The notes under the pieces are model-generated. The model saw only the letters and a list, made by a program, of their open reading frames with translations, was not told the DNA's origin and made no database searches. DNA of 64,000 nt. Source: Echinarachnius parma (Eukaryota > Echinodermata > Echinoidea > Clypeasteroida > Echinarachniidae). Of the stretch, positions 25,501 through 36,141 are shown piece after piece. Position numbers and translations under genes: made by a program. The DNA lies in assembly GCA_037951105.1 (NCBI GenBank), contig JBAMJV010009796.1, forward strand, positions 1-64,000, written 5' to 3'. The first letter of the stretch is position 1; each line of letters starts with the position of its first letter.

Positions 25501-26690
25501 CGGCTCCGCTTGGACCCATTGGCTAACCCTGGCCGGTATGACGTGCGAATGGAGTCATAAGCCATCGATGGAGAACGATCGATCCATGTTAGTAGGACAC
25601 ACATCGAAGAGGTATAACTCCATGCATTGGTGAGTGTGTTGCTGTGTATTGACATGCAGTGATATGAGCAGTCATCGATCCCAAACATAACATTTCAGTG
25701 TATTATTGTGCATCTCGTGTGTATCTAGAACGACATGCAACAATGCGGACTAACGCACTGTGTAGAACAACCTTCATTTCTTCTTTATTGCCCAATGAGA
25801 GAGCTCGATTTCTGGTTGGATACGGTCTGACGGCGGGGGTACTAGTCTAGGCTCTGGACCCTGTTTACACCTTTCCCCATATACCTCGTAATATTACTCT
25901 TAACTGTGAAACTGTACGGACATATTCACAAGGTGTATAAGGTGTATCCAGGTACAAAACCTGAACTGGACATATCAAGGAGGTATTATAAAGCATTTCT
26001 CATACCTCCTTGGTACTACACACAACTTGCATGTCTTCGATGTAGTAGTGAGCAATACTAGAGACCCTGGTATTGCAGAGTGGTTGGGGTAAAAACAAAC
26101 ATAGAAGAGAAAGACGGTCGATTGAAAAGCAAAACGCATATATAGAGAGGGAGCGGGGCGAAGTGGAGGAAAAGGGACAGGAGGAATGACTCCCAATAAA
26201 GGCACACATATTGTAATGTATATTTTGCCAAACTTTGATCGAGTTTTATTAATGATATATTACACGTGAGGGAATACAAATCGGGAGAGGTGTTTACACA
26301 TGGATCCGTTAGTCCACTGAGTGGGATGTGTGAATTATTCGGTTTAATTTTCCCTAAACAGCTTCCTGTAAATCCATTTAACGCATTCCCCAAATACGAC
26401 CCTGAACACTCCACAGATGCCATACTAGCGATGACATGTCGTTCATTCTCTGCACAAGAGTAGAACTATTAAATCTAAACCAGATTCTCACCCCCCCCCC
26501 CCCCCTCCCCCCTCCTCACCCTATCTTTATATATATCTCTCCCTCTCTCTCTCTCTTTCCTTTTTTTCGCCGCGTCTCTCTGCAAAACCAGGGAGCTAGA
26601 ATAGCATACTTTACTGTGTCGTTCATACACAAATAATGCACGTGACATGTCTGAGATCAATGGCAGCTTGCATTAATGTGTGTTGTTCTA
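22541..26690. other. Long intron after CTLD2: mostly unassigned
   Basis: A TACTATTTTCC hairpin lies at 23078-23140. A dispersed repeat at 23390-23545 contains GGTCAAAGGTCA and GTCGTCCGTCGTCCG. A patch at 24100-25650 is richer in CpG. Near 25100-25250 one frame reads SSSDDDEGDLGEVAEDKLE, an acidic stretch without a matching start or splice sites. I could not assign a gene. A C run with CT repeats lies at 26490-26560. Confidence 0.35.
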
Positions 26691-26697
26691 TACACAG

Positions 26698-26723
26698 GAC
26701 ATCACAAATAATGCATGTGAAAG
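26698..26723 (+). CDS. Possible mini-exon closing the second CTLD
   Basis: After CTATACACAG a short frame reads DITNNACE before AG|GTATGG. It enters in phase 0 as the preceding exon requires and supplies a cysteine followed by glutamate, like the end of CTLDs. It leaves in phase 2, whereas the next HYR exon enters in phase 1. An imperfect copy of the same stretch lies 70 bases upstream. This is only a candidate and may be chance. Confidence 0.15.
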
Positions 26724-26973
26724 GTATGGGTTTGAAGGCAGCTCGTATTACTGCTGATAATACACACATAACACGCACCACAACACGTACCAACGTGCGC
26801 TTCGAAGAGATTTTGTAACTTACGTCGATCTATTTTTGGATCGATGATATATGGCACTGTAGGCCCGTCATAGGCCGGGCCGGGTGATCGCCAGAGTAGC
26901 TGCACTAGCTGGACCGAGCTAGCTAACCGCTATTAGTATTGCCCGCGCGCTGCGTCGATCACAGTCGCTTACG

Positions 26974-27657
26974 TACGTATATGGCAAAGCCCTTTGTGTA
27001 AAAGCTAGATAAACTCTGTTATCTCAGATAAACTCAGTTTATCAACTGATAAACAGAGTTTATCAGAAAAACTCAGTTTATCAGTTGATAACTGAGTTTA
27101 TCAAGAAAAACTGTGTTTATCAATGATAAACTCAGTTTATCAACTAATAAACTGAGTTTCTGATAAACTCAGTTATCAACTGATAAACTCTGTTTATCTG
27201 ATAAACTCTGTTTATCTGTTGATAAACTGAGTTTATCATTGATAAACTGAGTTTATCGGAATTAGAAAAGCACAGTTATTCAAACCTTTTCAGTAGTGGG
27301 CGCTAGACCTGTATGGCAGGATTAAATAAAGGCTCGTATAAAGAGAAAGCTATAATTTCAGATTGGCGTAGCCAAGGGGGAAGAGAAGAGGGGGGGGGGA
27401 GGTCTTGCTTGATAAGGCTCTATATTAAAAAAGAGGAAACCAAAATACAATTCTAGATCGGTTTGCATTGTATCCTATGAGATTCGCGTAGCCACGGGGT
27501 GAATGGGGGGGGGGGGGGGGGGGGTGCTGTCTTAACACAGGCTCTGTTCTAAATAAAGAGAAAATAAAACTATAATATCAGACTGGTGTAGCCTTGGGGG
27601 CTTGCTTTATAAAATAAAAAGCCAAACAAACTACAGTTTCTGATTGGCGTAGCCACA

Positions 27658-27690
<33 letters not shown>

Positions 27691-28672
27691 TGCTAAATAA
27701 AGGCTCTATTTTAAAATCAAGAGAAAACTATCATTTCTGATTGGCGTAGCCAAGTGGGAAGAGGATGGGGGGGGGGGCTTGCTTTATAATTCTCTATATT
27801 AAATACAGAGAAATTTAAACTATAATTCTGGATTGGTGTGCTGGTTTGAATTGTATCCTTTGACCAGGGATTATATTATTATTATAAAGCGCTTAGAGAT
27901 GATTATCAATAAGAAAAACAAACTATAATCTTTGATTGGCGTAGCAACTGGGGAAGAGGAAGGGGCTTGCTTTAAAAGGCTCTTATTAAATACAGAGAAA
28001 ACAAAACTCAAGGTACGGGGGTTCTATATAAATAAAGAGAAAAAAAAAGTTTAATTTGGCCATTAACTTAAAGATTGGCGTAGCCATGTGTGGGTTAGTA
28101 TGCAGCGGCTTAATTGCAGCCGATCAGGCCGGCCAGAGCTAGAGGTGCCCGCGCGCCGCCCCAGCTGGCCTGTACCATATAAGTAGTATATCTGTCAGCG
28201 AGTGCTTGGTGCACGTCGCGACGCGCGCTCTACTGAATACAACAGAGGTGAAAACGCCCTCTCTTGAGAAGAGTTTAAATAACTCTGTTTATCAGATAAA
28301 CTCAGTTTATCAGAAAAACTGTGTTTATCAATGAAAACTTAGTTTATCAACAGAATAAACAGAGTTTATCAGATTAACAGAGTTTATCAGTTGATAAACT
28401 CAATTTATCAAGAAAAACTCAGTTTATCAATGATAAACTCAGTTTATCAACTGATCTGATGAACTCTGTTTATCTGTTGATAAACTGAGTTTATCATTGA
28501 TAAACACAGTTTTTCTGATAAACTGAGTTTATCAATTGATAACTCAGTTTATCAGAGAAAAAACTGTGTTTATCTGGGTGATAAACTGAGTTTATATCTG
28601 AGATAAACCCAGTTTATCTGAGATAAACAGAGTTTATCTAGTTTTTACACAAAGGGGCTTGCCATATACGTA
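26974..28672. mobile_element. TIR element built of GATAAAC palindromes
   Basis: The termini TACGTATATGGCAAAGCCC and GGGGCTTGCCATATACGTA are inverse for about 50 bp. Each inner arm (27008-27260 and 28268-28640) is an array of short palindromes of the type GATAAACTCAGTTTATC, with variants joined by AACTGATA or AGAAAAAC linkers. The middle carries about eight ~60-120-bp units beginning GATTGGCGTAGCC with G tracts. No transposase or other protein frame is visible. Confidence 0.75.
27360..28095. repeat. GGCGTAGCC/poly-G tandem units in the element core
   Basis: Units start at about 27362, 27481, 27581, 27638, 27740, 27832, 27931 and 28074. Each contains GGCGTAGCC or a variant, most have a G run, then GGCTCTATATTAAA and AGAGAAAAC-like sequence. 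Confidence 0.65.
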
Positions 28673-28679
28673 TCAGCGT

Positions 28680-29571
28680 ATAGCTACAGCACGTAGTGCA
28701 GTGTAATTGGATAATGATTTCGCTCGCAGATTAGGTGATTGATTTACCTATTTTTAACTAATCAGACACATAAATAAATAAAAGTTTAAACCACCATAAA
28801 TGTACAGAAAATAGTTTAAACAACCACGAAAGCCTCGGAATAATCCCGGTATAATATGCGGTAGATATAACAGTTTCCCTAAGGTGACGTCACCAGAACG
28901 ACAGTTTTCGACTTCGCCAAGTCGCTGGATTTGGTATTGAGACAGTGTTCAGTATATTCAATTTGTTTCAATTGTGTTGATGAGTGAGTACTTGAAAGCA
29001 ATATTTGCATATTCTGTATGATCTCAGCTTTCTGTAAAGATATAATTTGGCTAATATTGGGCTTTTCAATAAATCTCCACTTTGGCTGTACTTTGAAGCA
29101 TAGTAGCCCCCCCCCCCCCCCCCCCCCCCAACACCACCAACCACACACACACACATCCACACATACACACATACTTGTAGGAGTCTTCAAACGGGGATAA
29201 CATTGATAACACCTTCAAACGGGGATATGCCCCGCTTTTTTTTCGGCTTTTTTGGCTTATCCCGGTTTGCCGGTGTATAAACATGGACATATGCCAATGG
29301 GCTGGCCGGTTTACACATACACACACACTCACATACACAAACAGTCCATACATACACACCATCGGTTACATAGATGTAAATGGGCAAATAAGGGATATCC
29401 TTCAAAAATCATAATAACATACAGTACAGCCCTTAAGACGATCCCTAAAGCACAGCTGTTCGGAAAAACGGGGATATCCCGTTTCCCGGCATATCCCCTT
29501 TTGCCGGTGTGTAAACCCGTGTGTATCCCCGTTTGCCGGTCCTTAGAAGTGCACACACACACACACAAACA

Positions 29572-29613
<42 letters not shown>

Positions 29614-29729
29614 GCACACCATACACACTAACACGCACTCGTGGTAATACAAATCATAATGTTATATGATCATTAGTGATTTGTTTGCTTTTTTTTCTTC
29701 TTATTATTATCCCAATATCATTAACATAG
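28680..29729. other. Intron before first HYR exon: CA repeats, C tract
   Basis: A 29-base C run lies near 29107. CA repeats lie at 29140-29180, 29315-29345 and 29553-29635. A repeated GGGATAT..CCGGTTTGCCGG-like unit occurs near 29220-29290 and 29470-29545. All long frames here are products of the CA repeats. No exon is seen. Confidence 0.45.
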
Positions 29730-29962
29730 GTCCAACAACCCCAGTGTGTCCAGATGACATCCGGGTCGGGCATCAATTTGGTGAAGATGAGCATGACACA
29801 AGTGATTTGGACAACCCCTTTGAATAACTTAACAGACGAAATTCCTCTCATCTACACTCATAGGGGAAGGTGGCGGTTACTTTCCAGTAGGGATAACGAA
29901 TAATACGCTATATCGGAGAAATACCCCGTCCTTTAACTGCACTTTCACTATCAACGTTGTCC
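29730..29962 (+). pseudogene. HYR-domain exon (type A, first copy), two frame breaks
   Basis: The exon opens after AACATAG in phase 1 and ends before GTAAGT in phase 1. It is a close relative of the exon at 40176. It reads VCPDDIRVGHQF, then after a one-base shift QVIWTTPLNNLTDEIPLIYT, and after another shift GGGYFPVGITNNTLY and FNCTFTINVV. These are the HYR signature: CP.DI.V near the start, FPVG.T in the middle, C.F.I.V at the end. At 233 bp it is not a multiple of three. The second break is healed by one fewer G in the GGGG run near 29862. The first, near 29800, is not at a homopolymer. It is either a decayed duplicate or an exon with sequence errors. Confidence 0.6.
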
Positions 29963-30449
29963 GTAAGTATAATGAATGGTCCTCGCGCGCTGCCGTGCGT
30001 GCGTGTATAATATCATTACTGTACTTACGGTAATCGCTTGCGCTCGGAAGATGCTCGATGACCGAATAGTACTTTGTCAATGTATGTGGTTTATAAATCC
30101 AGTATTGCGCTTTATATCCCTATATCGCGAAAACTATTCGATGAGTCAATCACCGCATAATAAGCAGGCTCTGTGAGCTACGTTAACATTACATAGCGCA
30201 AGTTATTTATATAATGTAAAGGACAATTTAAATAAGCCGAAGCTTTTTAGAGTCACTGTGCATCTATGACGTAAACTATGCAGTGTGAGTCAAAACAAAC
30301 AAAACCGGACTTTAACAGCTTATAAATCCACAATTCGAAACAAATATATGTTGATATTGGTATCATGTCAAAGGTTGAGAAAAATGATGTATCATACACG
30401 CGGATCACTTCACGCTTCATCGAACGCGACCTTATTATCTGAAGTCATG

Positions 30450-31560
30450 CAGGGGTCAAGGTCAAGGTCACGGTGGTTCTGAACTCGGAAGAGTGGGGCG
30501 CCAGGCAGGAGAACCAAATCCGGACCATCGGGGAGGGGTCAAGGTCAAGATCAAGGTCATGGTGCCAATGGCTTCTTTGTAATGACCGCTGATCGATCGT
30601 AATTATATTAGTGTATTAAGCAATGTTCATTTAGTGACATAATTGAATAAGGAATGAATAAGGACCTAACTTCACATTGGAATAAGTAAATAAATAAAGA
30701 ATAAGGAACTAATTTTACACCTCGAGAGAAGTTTAAAGTTAAATGGATCATTTAACGTCTTATGTGAAATGTTCATCACCTAATATCTATAAGCAGTACC
30801 CAGGATTTTTTCAAGGGGTGGGGGGGGGGGGTTCGTCAGCCAAATTTCTGTATGCGGGGGGGGGGGGGGGGGGGGGGGGGTGTCCGTAGAAAATTTTCAA
30901 AACCGAGTGAGACCAAGTACCTTCAAAATTTCGAGACCAAGACCAGGACCGGTCAAAAAAAATCGAGGCAGAGTCCAAGACCATTGGTTCAGAATCCTGT
31001 AAGCGGGGCGTGTGTGGGGGGTGGTGGGCTGGGGGGGGGGTGGGGTGTCCATAGCTACAAGTTGAAAAGGGGGGGTTCAACCACCCCCCAAAAAACAGTC
31101 AAAGGGGGGGGGTGGTTGAAATGCTGATTGCTTACACTAATATAATTACGATTGATCAGCGGTCATTTCAAAGAAGCCACTGGCAACATGACCTTGATCT
31201 TGACCATAGAGGAAAGTAAGTAAAAAACGAGAAAAAAAGATTAAAAAGTCCCCGATCGTCTGGATTTTGGTTCTCCTGCCTGGCACTCACTCTTCCGAGT
31301 TTAGAATCACCGTTACCTTAAACCTTGACCCCTCAAGCTCATAGGAAAAGTGGTCAAGAATCTGCAATATTTTGGTACGATTGATCAGCGGTAACTTTAA
31401 AGAAGCCGTTGGCACCATGACCTTGACCGGGAAAATTAGGTCAAACAATAGAAGAAAAAAAATCACCGATCGTCCGGATGTTGGTTCTCCTGCCTGGCGC
31501 CTACCGTTCCGAGTTTAGGACCACCGTGACCTTGACCTTGACCCCTGAAGGACATAGTGA
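30450..31560. repeat. Inverted AGGTCA-rich repeats
   Basis: GGGTCAAGGTCAAGGTCACG at 30453 and a second cluster near 30537 recur inverted at 31150-31345 and again at 31375-31545. Shared flanks are GAACCAAATCC.GA and ATTGATCAGCGGTCA. The arms bracket a G-tract segment (30790-31130). Confidence 0.6.
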
Positions 31561-31612
31561 AATTTGGGGTCAAAAGCGAATAATACGCTAGAAGGTCTCT
31601 AAAAGAGATCTA

Positions 31613-32371
31613 CACTCAGCAAACAAAAAGAAAGTAAATACTTGTTTAAGTTCATATTTTTCATATAAGATTTTATAAAACACAAATAAATTATATATCA
31701 AATTAAAGGATATCTAATTGTTTTTCAACCTGGTAGGTGAATACAAATTGAAACTTTACGCATGAGTGAACACATTCATTTGTCTGTTCCAAGGTGCAAA
31801 AGTAAAAATTGCAAAATTGCACAAAAAATATAAAAAGTCATATTGTCTGTAGCGTCTATCAAACTTTGATATTGTTGTGGACACATGAAACAGGTACCCA
31901 ATGGCTCGCTCACGGTCTTCGATGGAAAGGACAGGCATCTTGATCTTGCATTAAATTTTATTCAGCCTTCGATTCTACAGTACATTTTGGACATTTAATC
32001 ACCCTTGTGGCTACATTAACTCTTGTGGGAAAGAGAGAGAGAGAGCGAAGGCTCAATAATGCAGTTTAACCACATTTGTCTCTCAATCAAAGATAAAGCC
32101 ATTGTGTAAGTGTTATCTTTTGTTTCCATTTGTTTGTGGAAGGGCATTTACACATCAATGTCAGACTGTCCATTTTTGCAATTTTTACTTTTACACATTG
32201 GAAGAGGAAAACAAATGTGTTCACTCATGCGTAAAGTTTCAATTTGTGTTCACCTGGCAGGTTGAAAAACAATTACATTTTCTTTGATATGTAATTTATT
32301 GATTTTTATTAAAGTTTTATATGAAAATTCTGGACTTGAAAAAGTGTTTACTTTCTTTTTTTTGCCGAGTG
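31613..32371. mobile_element. Mariner-like MITE with TA target duplication
   Basis: The ends CACTCAGCAAACAAAAAG and TTTTTTTTGCCGAGTG are flanked by TA on both sides. Long internal arms are inverted (for example CATGAGTGAACACATTC and GTGTTCACTCATGCG). No intact transposase is present. It was inserted into the AGGTCA-rich repeat region. Confidence 0.75.
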
Positions 32372-32373
32372 TA

Positions 32374-32740
32374 GTAACTTTGTTGACAAATGCAAAAAGT
32401 GATGCGTGGTTCATAAAATATGTTTTGGCGTGATCCGATATGCCCAGAAAGTAATGTGTGAAAATTTCAAGTTATTTGGATGTTATTTGGCCGAGAAATG
32501 AGCGGAAATGCAAAGTGATATTGATTTATACTCATTGCACCTTTTTTGTATACGGCTGAAAAGGTCCCGTAGATAATTGCAGATCCGAACACTTTGATCG
32601 TTAATATCTTTTGAACGAAATGGAAATTTGAAAAACCGAAACCTGTCCCATGCTTTTATTATTAATACGAATAAAACAAGGTATGAGGGAACCGCTAGAA
32701 TATCAATTGGATTTAAAGTCCCTTTAAAGGTCACGAATCT
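32374..32740. repeat. Dispersed repeat D, copy 3
   Basis: This is the most complete copy. It begins at AACTTTGTTGACAAATGC, right after the TA that ends the element at 31613, and runs to a GGATTTAAAGTC end. Confidence 0.55.
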
Positions 32741-32744
32741 GCAA

Positions 32745-32965
32745 TATGTTGGTACGATTGATCAGCTGTCACCTTAAAAAAGCAATCGGCACCATGACCT
32801 TGACCTTAACTTTTCAAGGTCATTGTGAAAATTAGTTCAAACGTGAGAAAAAAGAATCAAAAAGTCCCCAATCGGCCGAAATTTTTTTGTTCCCCTGCCT
32901 CACTCTTCCGAATTCAGAACCACCGTGCCCTTGACTTTGACCCCTCAATGTCATAGGGAATATTG
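32745..32965. repeat. AGGTCA-rich repeat, further copy
   Basis: It contains TACGATTGATCAGC, CACCATGACCTTGACCTTAA and CACTCTTCCGAATTC in the same order as 31375-31545. Confidence 0.6.
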
Positions 32966-33124
32966 GGGTCAAGTGTGGATTTTAATCCATGTAAGAGTTA
33001 AGATAGTCAGGACATCAGAATAAGAATTACTTCTCAAGTGTTCGCAAACAAGGTACACATTGTTCTTTTTTATGAAAATATCACATATCATTCATAATGT
33101 GTTTTAAATGATATTGGCTTATAC

Positions 33125-33215
33125 TAACCCAGGTAGCAAGCAAACGTTGGTCCATCGTTGGACCAATGCTGGCCATATTTGTTCGCAATGTTGCTCCAAC
33201 GTTGACTGTTCGTAA
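33125..33215. repeat. One end of a TACCCAG/AACGTTGG-type element
   Basis: TAACCCAGGTAGCAAGCAAA is followed by CGTTGGTCCATCGTTGGACC repeats. This is the same end design as the elements at 18756, 49270 and 52645. No matching right end was found. Confidence 0.5.
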
Positions 33216-33424
33216 GAATAGGTGTCAAAGGACCATGCAGACTTTAACAAGAAGACGTGATAACGATTCTTAATGAAGTATTCCTCTCTTTATTTAATAT
33301 TCACTTGAGACGATAGGTTGATCGGGTGGTTTGAAATCTCATCATATAGTTAGTGTACAAAGCTACCAAGGATTCTTTACTAACCCACTTATTGTTTCAT
33401 TACCTGTTCTGTTTTCATCTTTAG

Positions 33425-33643
33425 CTCTAACGATTCCCGACTGTCCTGATATCCGTGTTGGTTTGTTACCCGGAGAAACATCAAAGTTTATCAACTACAC
33501 GCTGCCAGATAACCCCGACTCCGACCTGTACCCACGAGCTTATACTAGACAGAGTGGAGACGAATTTGTTCCTCTTGCTTCTCCAATATCTATTGTTACT
33601 CCATCCTATGGCGTCGTCTGTACGTTCTACATCTGGGTCCTCG
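33425..33643 (+). CDS. HYR-domain exon (type B), intact
   Basis: This is a 219-bp phase 1-1 exon, with acceptor TTCATCTTTAG and donor GTACGT at 33644. It encodes IPDCPDIRVGLLPGETS, NYTLPDNPDSDLYPRAYT and GVVCTFYIWVLG. The C-P-D-I-R-V opening and the final C.F.I.V strand match HYR (hyalin repeat) domains. HYR domains are immunoglobulin-like extracellular modules found in hyalin and in many adhesion or complement-like proteins. The middle FPVG motif is weak here (FVPLAS). One N-glycosylation sequon (NYT) is present. The symmetric phase allows it to be duplicated or skipped without a frameshift, as for its neighbours. Confidence 0.75.
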
Positions 33644-34094
33644 GTACGTATACATTTCTTTCACTGTATTACTTAGTCGAAAGTAACGGATATTTGTTGA
33701 AGACATTAAAAAAAACAGCTCTTTTTTAAGCAGAACTTCATAGAATCCTGCGTAAGCGCTCAAATCAATCGGGGCTTTTTAACTTGGCTACAGATAGAGC
33801 CACATGGACTTTAGCCAGAAATTACACTGTCTTTGATATTAACACTGGCTAGCATGTTTAGTGCGAATTAAGCTAGACGAGGATCTGTACTACCCCTTGT
33901 GGCTCTTTGTGAAGCACCCTCTAACATAAACAGAATCACTTAAATCCATAGAAAGGTATAAGTTTCGGGATTGCATAACATGAACATGTATACAACATTA
34001 ATATAATCAACGGGCATAATCATCATGTTTACGATGTAAACGAATTTTAGAAACCAGTGATGTATATGATCTTTAGAGAGTAAGTCGGGTCAAA

Positions 34095-34256
34095 CGCAAC
34101 CATGAACATCACTCTTCCCGACACAAATTTCAACACCGATGTATTCCCGCTGATTCGAAGCGAGCCCAATGTGGACACTTATCCACTGGGAGAGGCTATC
34201 GTAACCGTAAGTGTCACGTGATATCTAGAGATTAATTGCAGCTTTGTTGTGAAATG
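34095..34256 (+). pseudogene. Truncated HYR exon relic (copy of the 39631 exon) with a nonsense codon
   Basis: This segment aligns along most of its length with the intact exon at 39631, reading NITLPDTNFNTDVFPLI, NVDTYPLGEAIVTVSVT and INCSFVV. It lacks the first fifty or so bases (the CPADI segment). A TGA replaces the TGG after SVT, and no donor follows it. It is a non-functional duplicate stranded upstream of the LINE that now separates it from its intact partner. Confidence 0.7.
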
Positions 34257-34309
34257 TATAAAGTATTTATCAAATCAACAGGCATATCATGCATGCCGTA
34301 TACGATCTA

Positions 34310-34620
34310 TATACGATGCAAAAAGTGATGAATCGTTAATAAAAATGTGTATTGTTGTGATTTTATTAAGTAATGTGTGAACATGTCACATTAAATGGAT
34401 GTTATATGGCCAAGAAATGAGCGAAAATGCAAAGTGATATTCGCTACTTATTGCAAAGGTTTTTACACAGATGTAAATATCCAGTAGAGATCTGAACACT
34501 ACAATCATACATATCTTTATAATTGGAGAGACAGTTTTAAAACCAAAAGCTGTTTAATGCCTCTATTGGAAATATTAATACACTCAAGTTTCAAGTAAGT
34601 TTTAAGGATTTGGACAAATA
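34310..34620. repeat. Dispersed repeat D, copy 4
   Basis: It contains GATGCAAAAAGTGATGAATCG and GAGCGAAAATGCAAAGTGAT and ends near AAGGATTTGGACAAA. It lies between the HYR relic and the LINE 3' end. Confidence 0.55.
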
Positions 34621-35021
34621 CTTCAAGTTCAAGTTCAAGTTCAAGTTCAGTTTATTTTCTCAATATAAAAGCAACAATATAAAATACATACAAATTGATA
34701 ACAATATAAAAGTAAATTTCATTTAAAGTTTAAAAATGCAGATTGCATGTACAAGTTAAAATTTATTATTTTTTGAGGGGTAACAAACCAAAAATATATC
34801 AATACCTTATCGTGTGGTCGACCCATAGATTTAAAACAAAACATTGTACATAAAATTAAAACTTATATAAATATAATGAAAGTCATAGTTCAATTTCAAA
34901 ATTCAACATAATTATCCAAAAACAGTACAATATAACAAAACACCTAACAAACAGACAAAGGAAAACAACAACAATTACTACTAAAAACTACTTACTACTA
35001 GGTCTAAGGGTTGGCATATAG

Positions 35022-35291
35022 TTACTCGCAAGTATACGTATTGATTAGATATTGTTTATATTTCATTTTAAAAACATTTACTGATTTTGATTCACGAAAA
35101 TCATCCTGTAGAGAGTTCCAAAGTAGAGGTCCTTGAAAAGGAAGGGATTTGTGTGATAAAGATGTTCTTACTTTGGGTAAATGAAATTTCTTTGCATTTC
35201 TTGTGACATATGAATATATAGTCAAATTGAGAGTGAAATAATTTAAAATGCAAGAGGGTAAAATCTTATTATAGCATAAAAACATAAACAC
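35022..35291 (-). pseudogene. LINE ORF2 C-terminus
   Basis: It reads MFMFLCYNKILPSCILN, FHLPKVRTSLSHKSLPFQGP and LLWNSLQDDFRES, the usual conserved tail (GP.LWN.LP) of CR1-group ORF2. It is separated from the rest by the insertion at 35292-35610. Confidence 0.75.
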
Positions 35292-35610
35292 TCCAAGTGT
35301 TTTTCTTTCTATTTTTTTTTTCTTCCGAGTTCCCGGGCTGATCTGCGTTGTGGTCGTCCGGGTTCCCGTGGGATTGATTTTGTTTGGATTATCTTGTCTG
35401 GTCTTTCGAGGTGTATTTGTACTTTTAAAAAATGTTTGTTTGTTTTAAATATAAGATTCATTTAGTCATTTAATATTATTTGCCTTTTAAATTTTGTTTA
35501 ATTGTGTTTCATATATTTGTATATTATATTATATTGTATTTTAATTTGTATCAAGCCAACTATGTTTTATCAGTTGCAATAATAAATGAATCAAATCAAA
35601 TCAAGTTGGT
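35292..35610 (+). mobile_element. Retroposon 3' end nested in the LINE
   Basis: This is a + strand insert ending AATAAATGAATCAAATCAAATCAA. The short direct repeat CAAGT flanks it (near 35297 and 35603). Removing it restores the codons IYKYQLG of the LINE. No protein frame is visible. Confidence 0.65.
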
Positions 35611-35615
35611 ATTTA

Positions 35616-36139
35616 TATATATCATAAAAAGTTAAAAGCTTAAGAGAATAAAATATTGGCATTGTATGTGCTAAAAATAAATCATGATTTACAATTCTAA
35701 TTGCACGTTTCTGTAATTTCAACAATCTACTCAAATATACATCAGCTGCATTTCCTCAAGCAATGTTGGCATAGTTTAAATATGGTACCACAATTGTATT
35801 ATAAATCATTTTCAATATGTGTATAAGTAGCATATGGAGCTTATACATAACGCCTATACCTTTGGATATTTTATTACAAATAACATTTATATGATTTTTC
35901 CATGTCAATTTATTATCAATAATTATTCCCAAGAACTTCAAAGAAGATTCACAAACAATTTGACAACCTGCTAATTTAATAGAAATATGCGTATTATTCA
36001 AACATTTATTAGTACAAATCATATAATTTGTTTTACTAATATTAACGGATAATTTATTGCACTTTAACCAATTGGTTATTTTGTCTATTTCTTCATTAAA
36101 AAGTATTTCTAAAATGCCAATATCATTATGAGTCATATA
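35616..36139 (-). pseudogene. LINE reverse transcriptase, thumb region
   Basis: The frame continues NWLKCNKLSVNISKTNYM and SSLKFLGIIIDNKLTWKNH, then IYNTIVVPYLNYANIA. A TGA replaces the expected tryptophan codon, and reading resumes with GNAADVYLSRLLKLQKRAIR. These are the W..N.LSLN..KTN and LG..ID..L.W..H motifs of LINE reverse transcriptases. Confidence 0.8.
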
Positions 36140-36141
36140 TA

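Noticed and set aside
27008..28640. Possible CRISPR-like array of GATAAAC repeats
   Set aside because: The units are adjacent palindromes without unique spacers, and the DNA is clearly animal.
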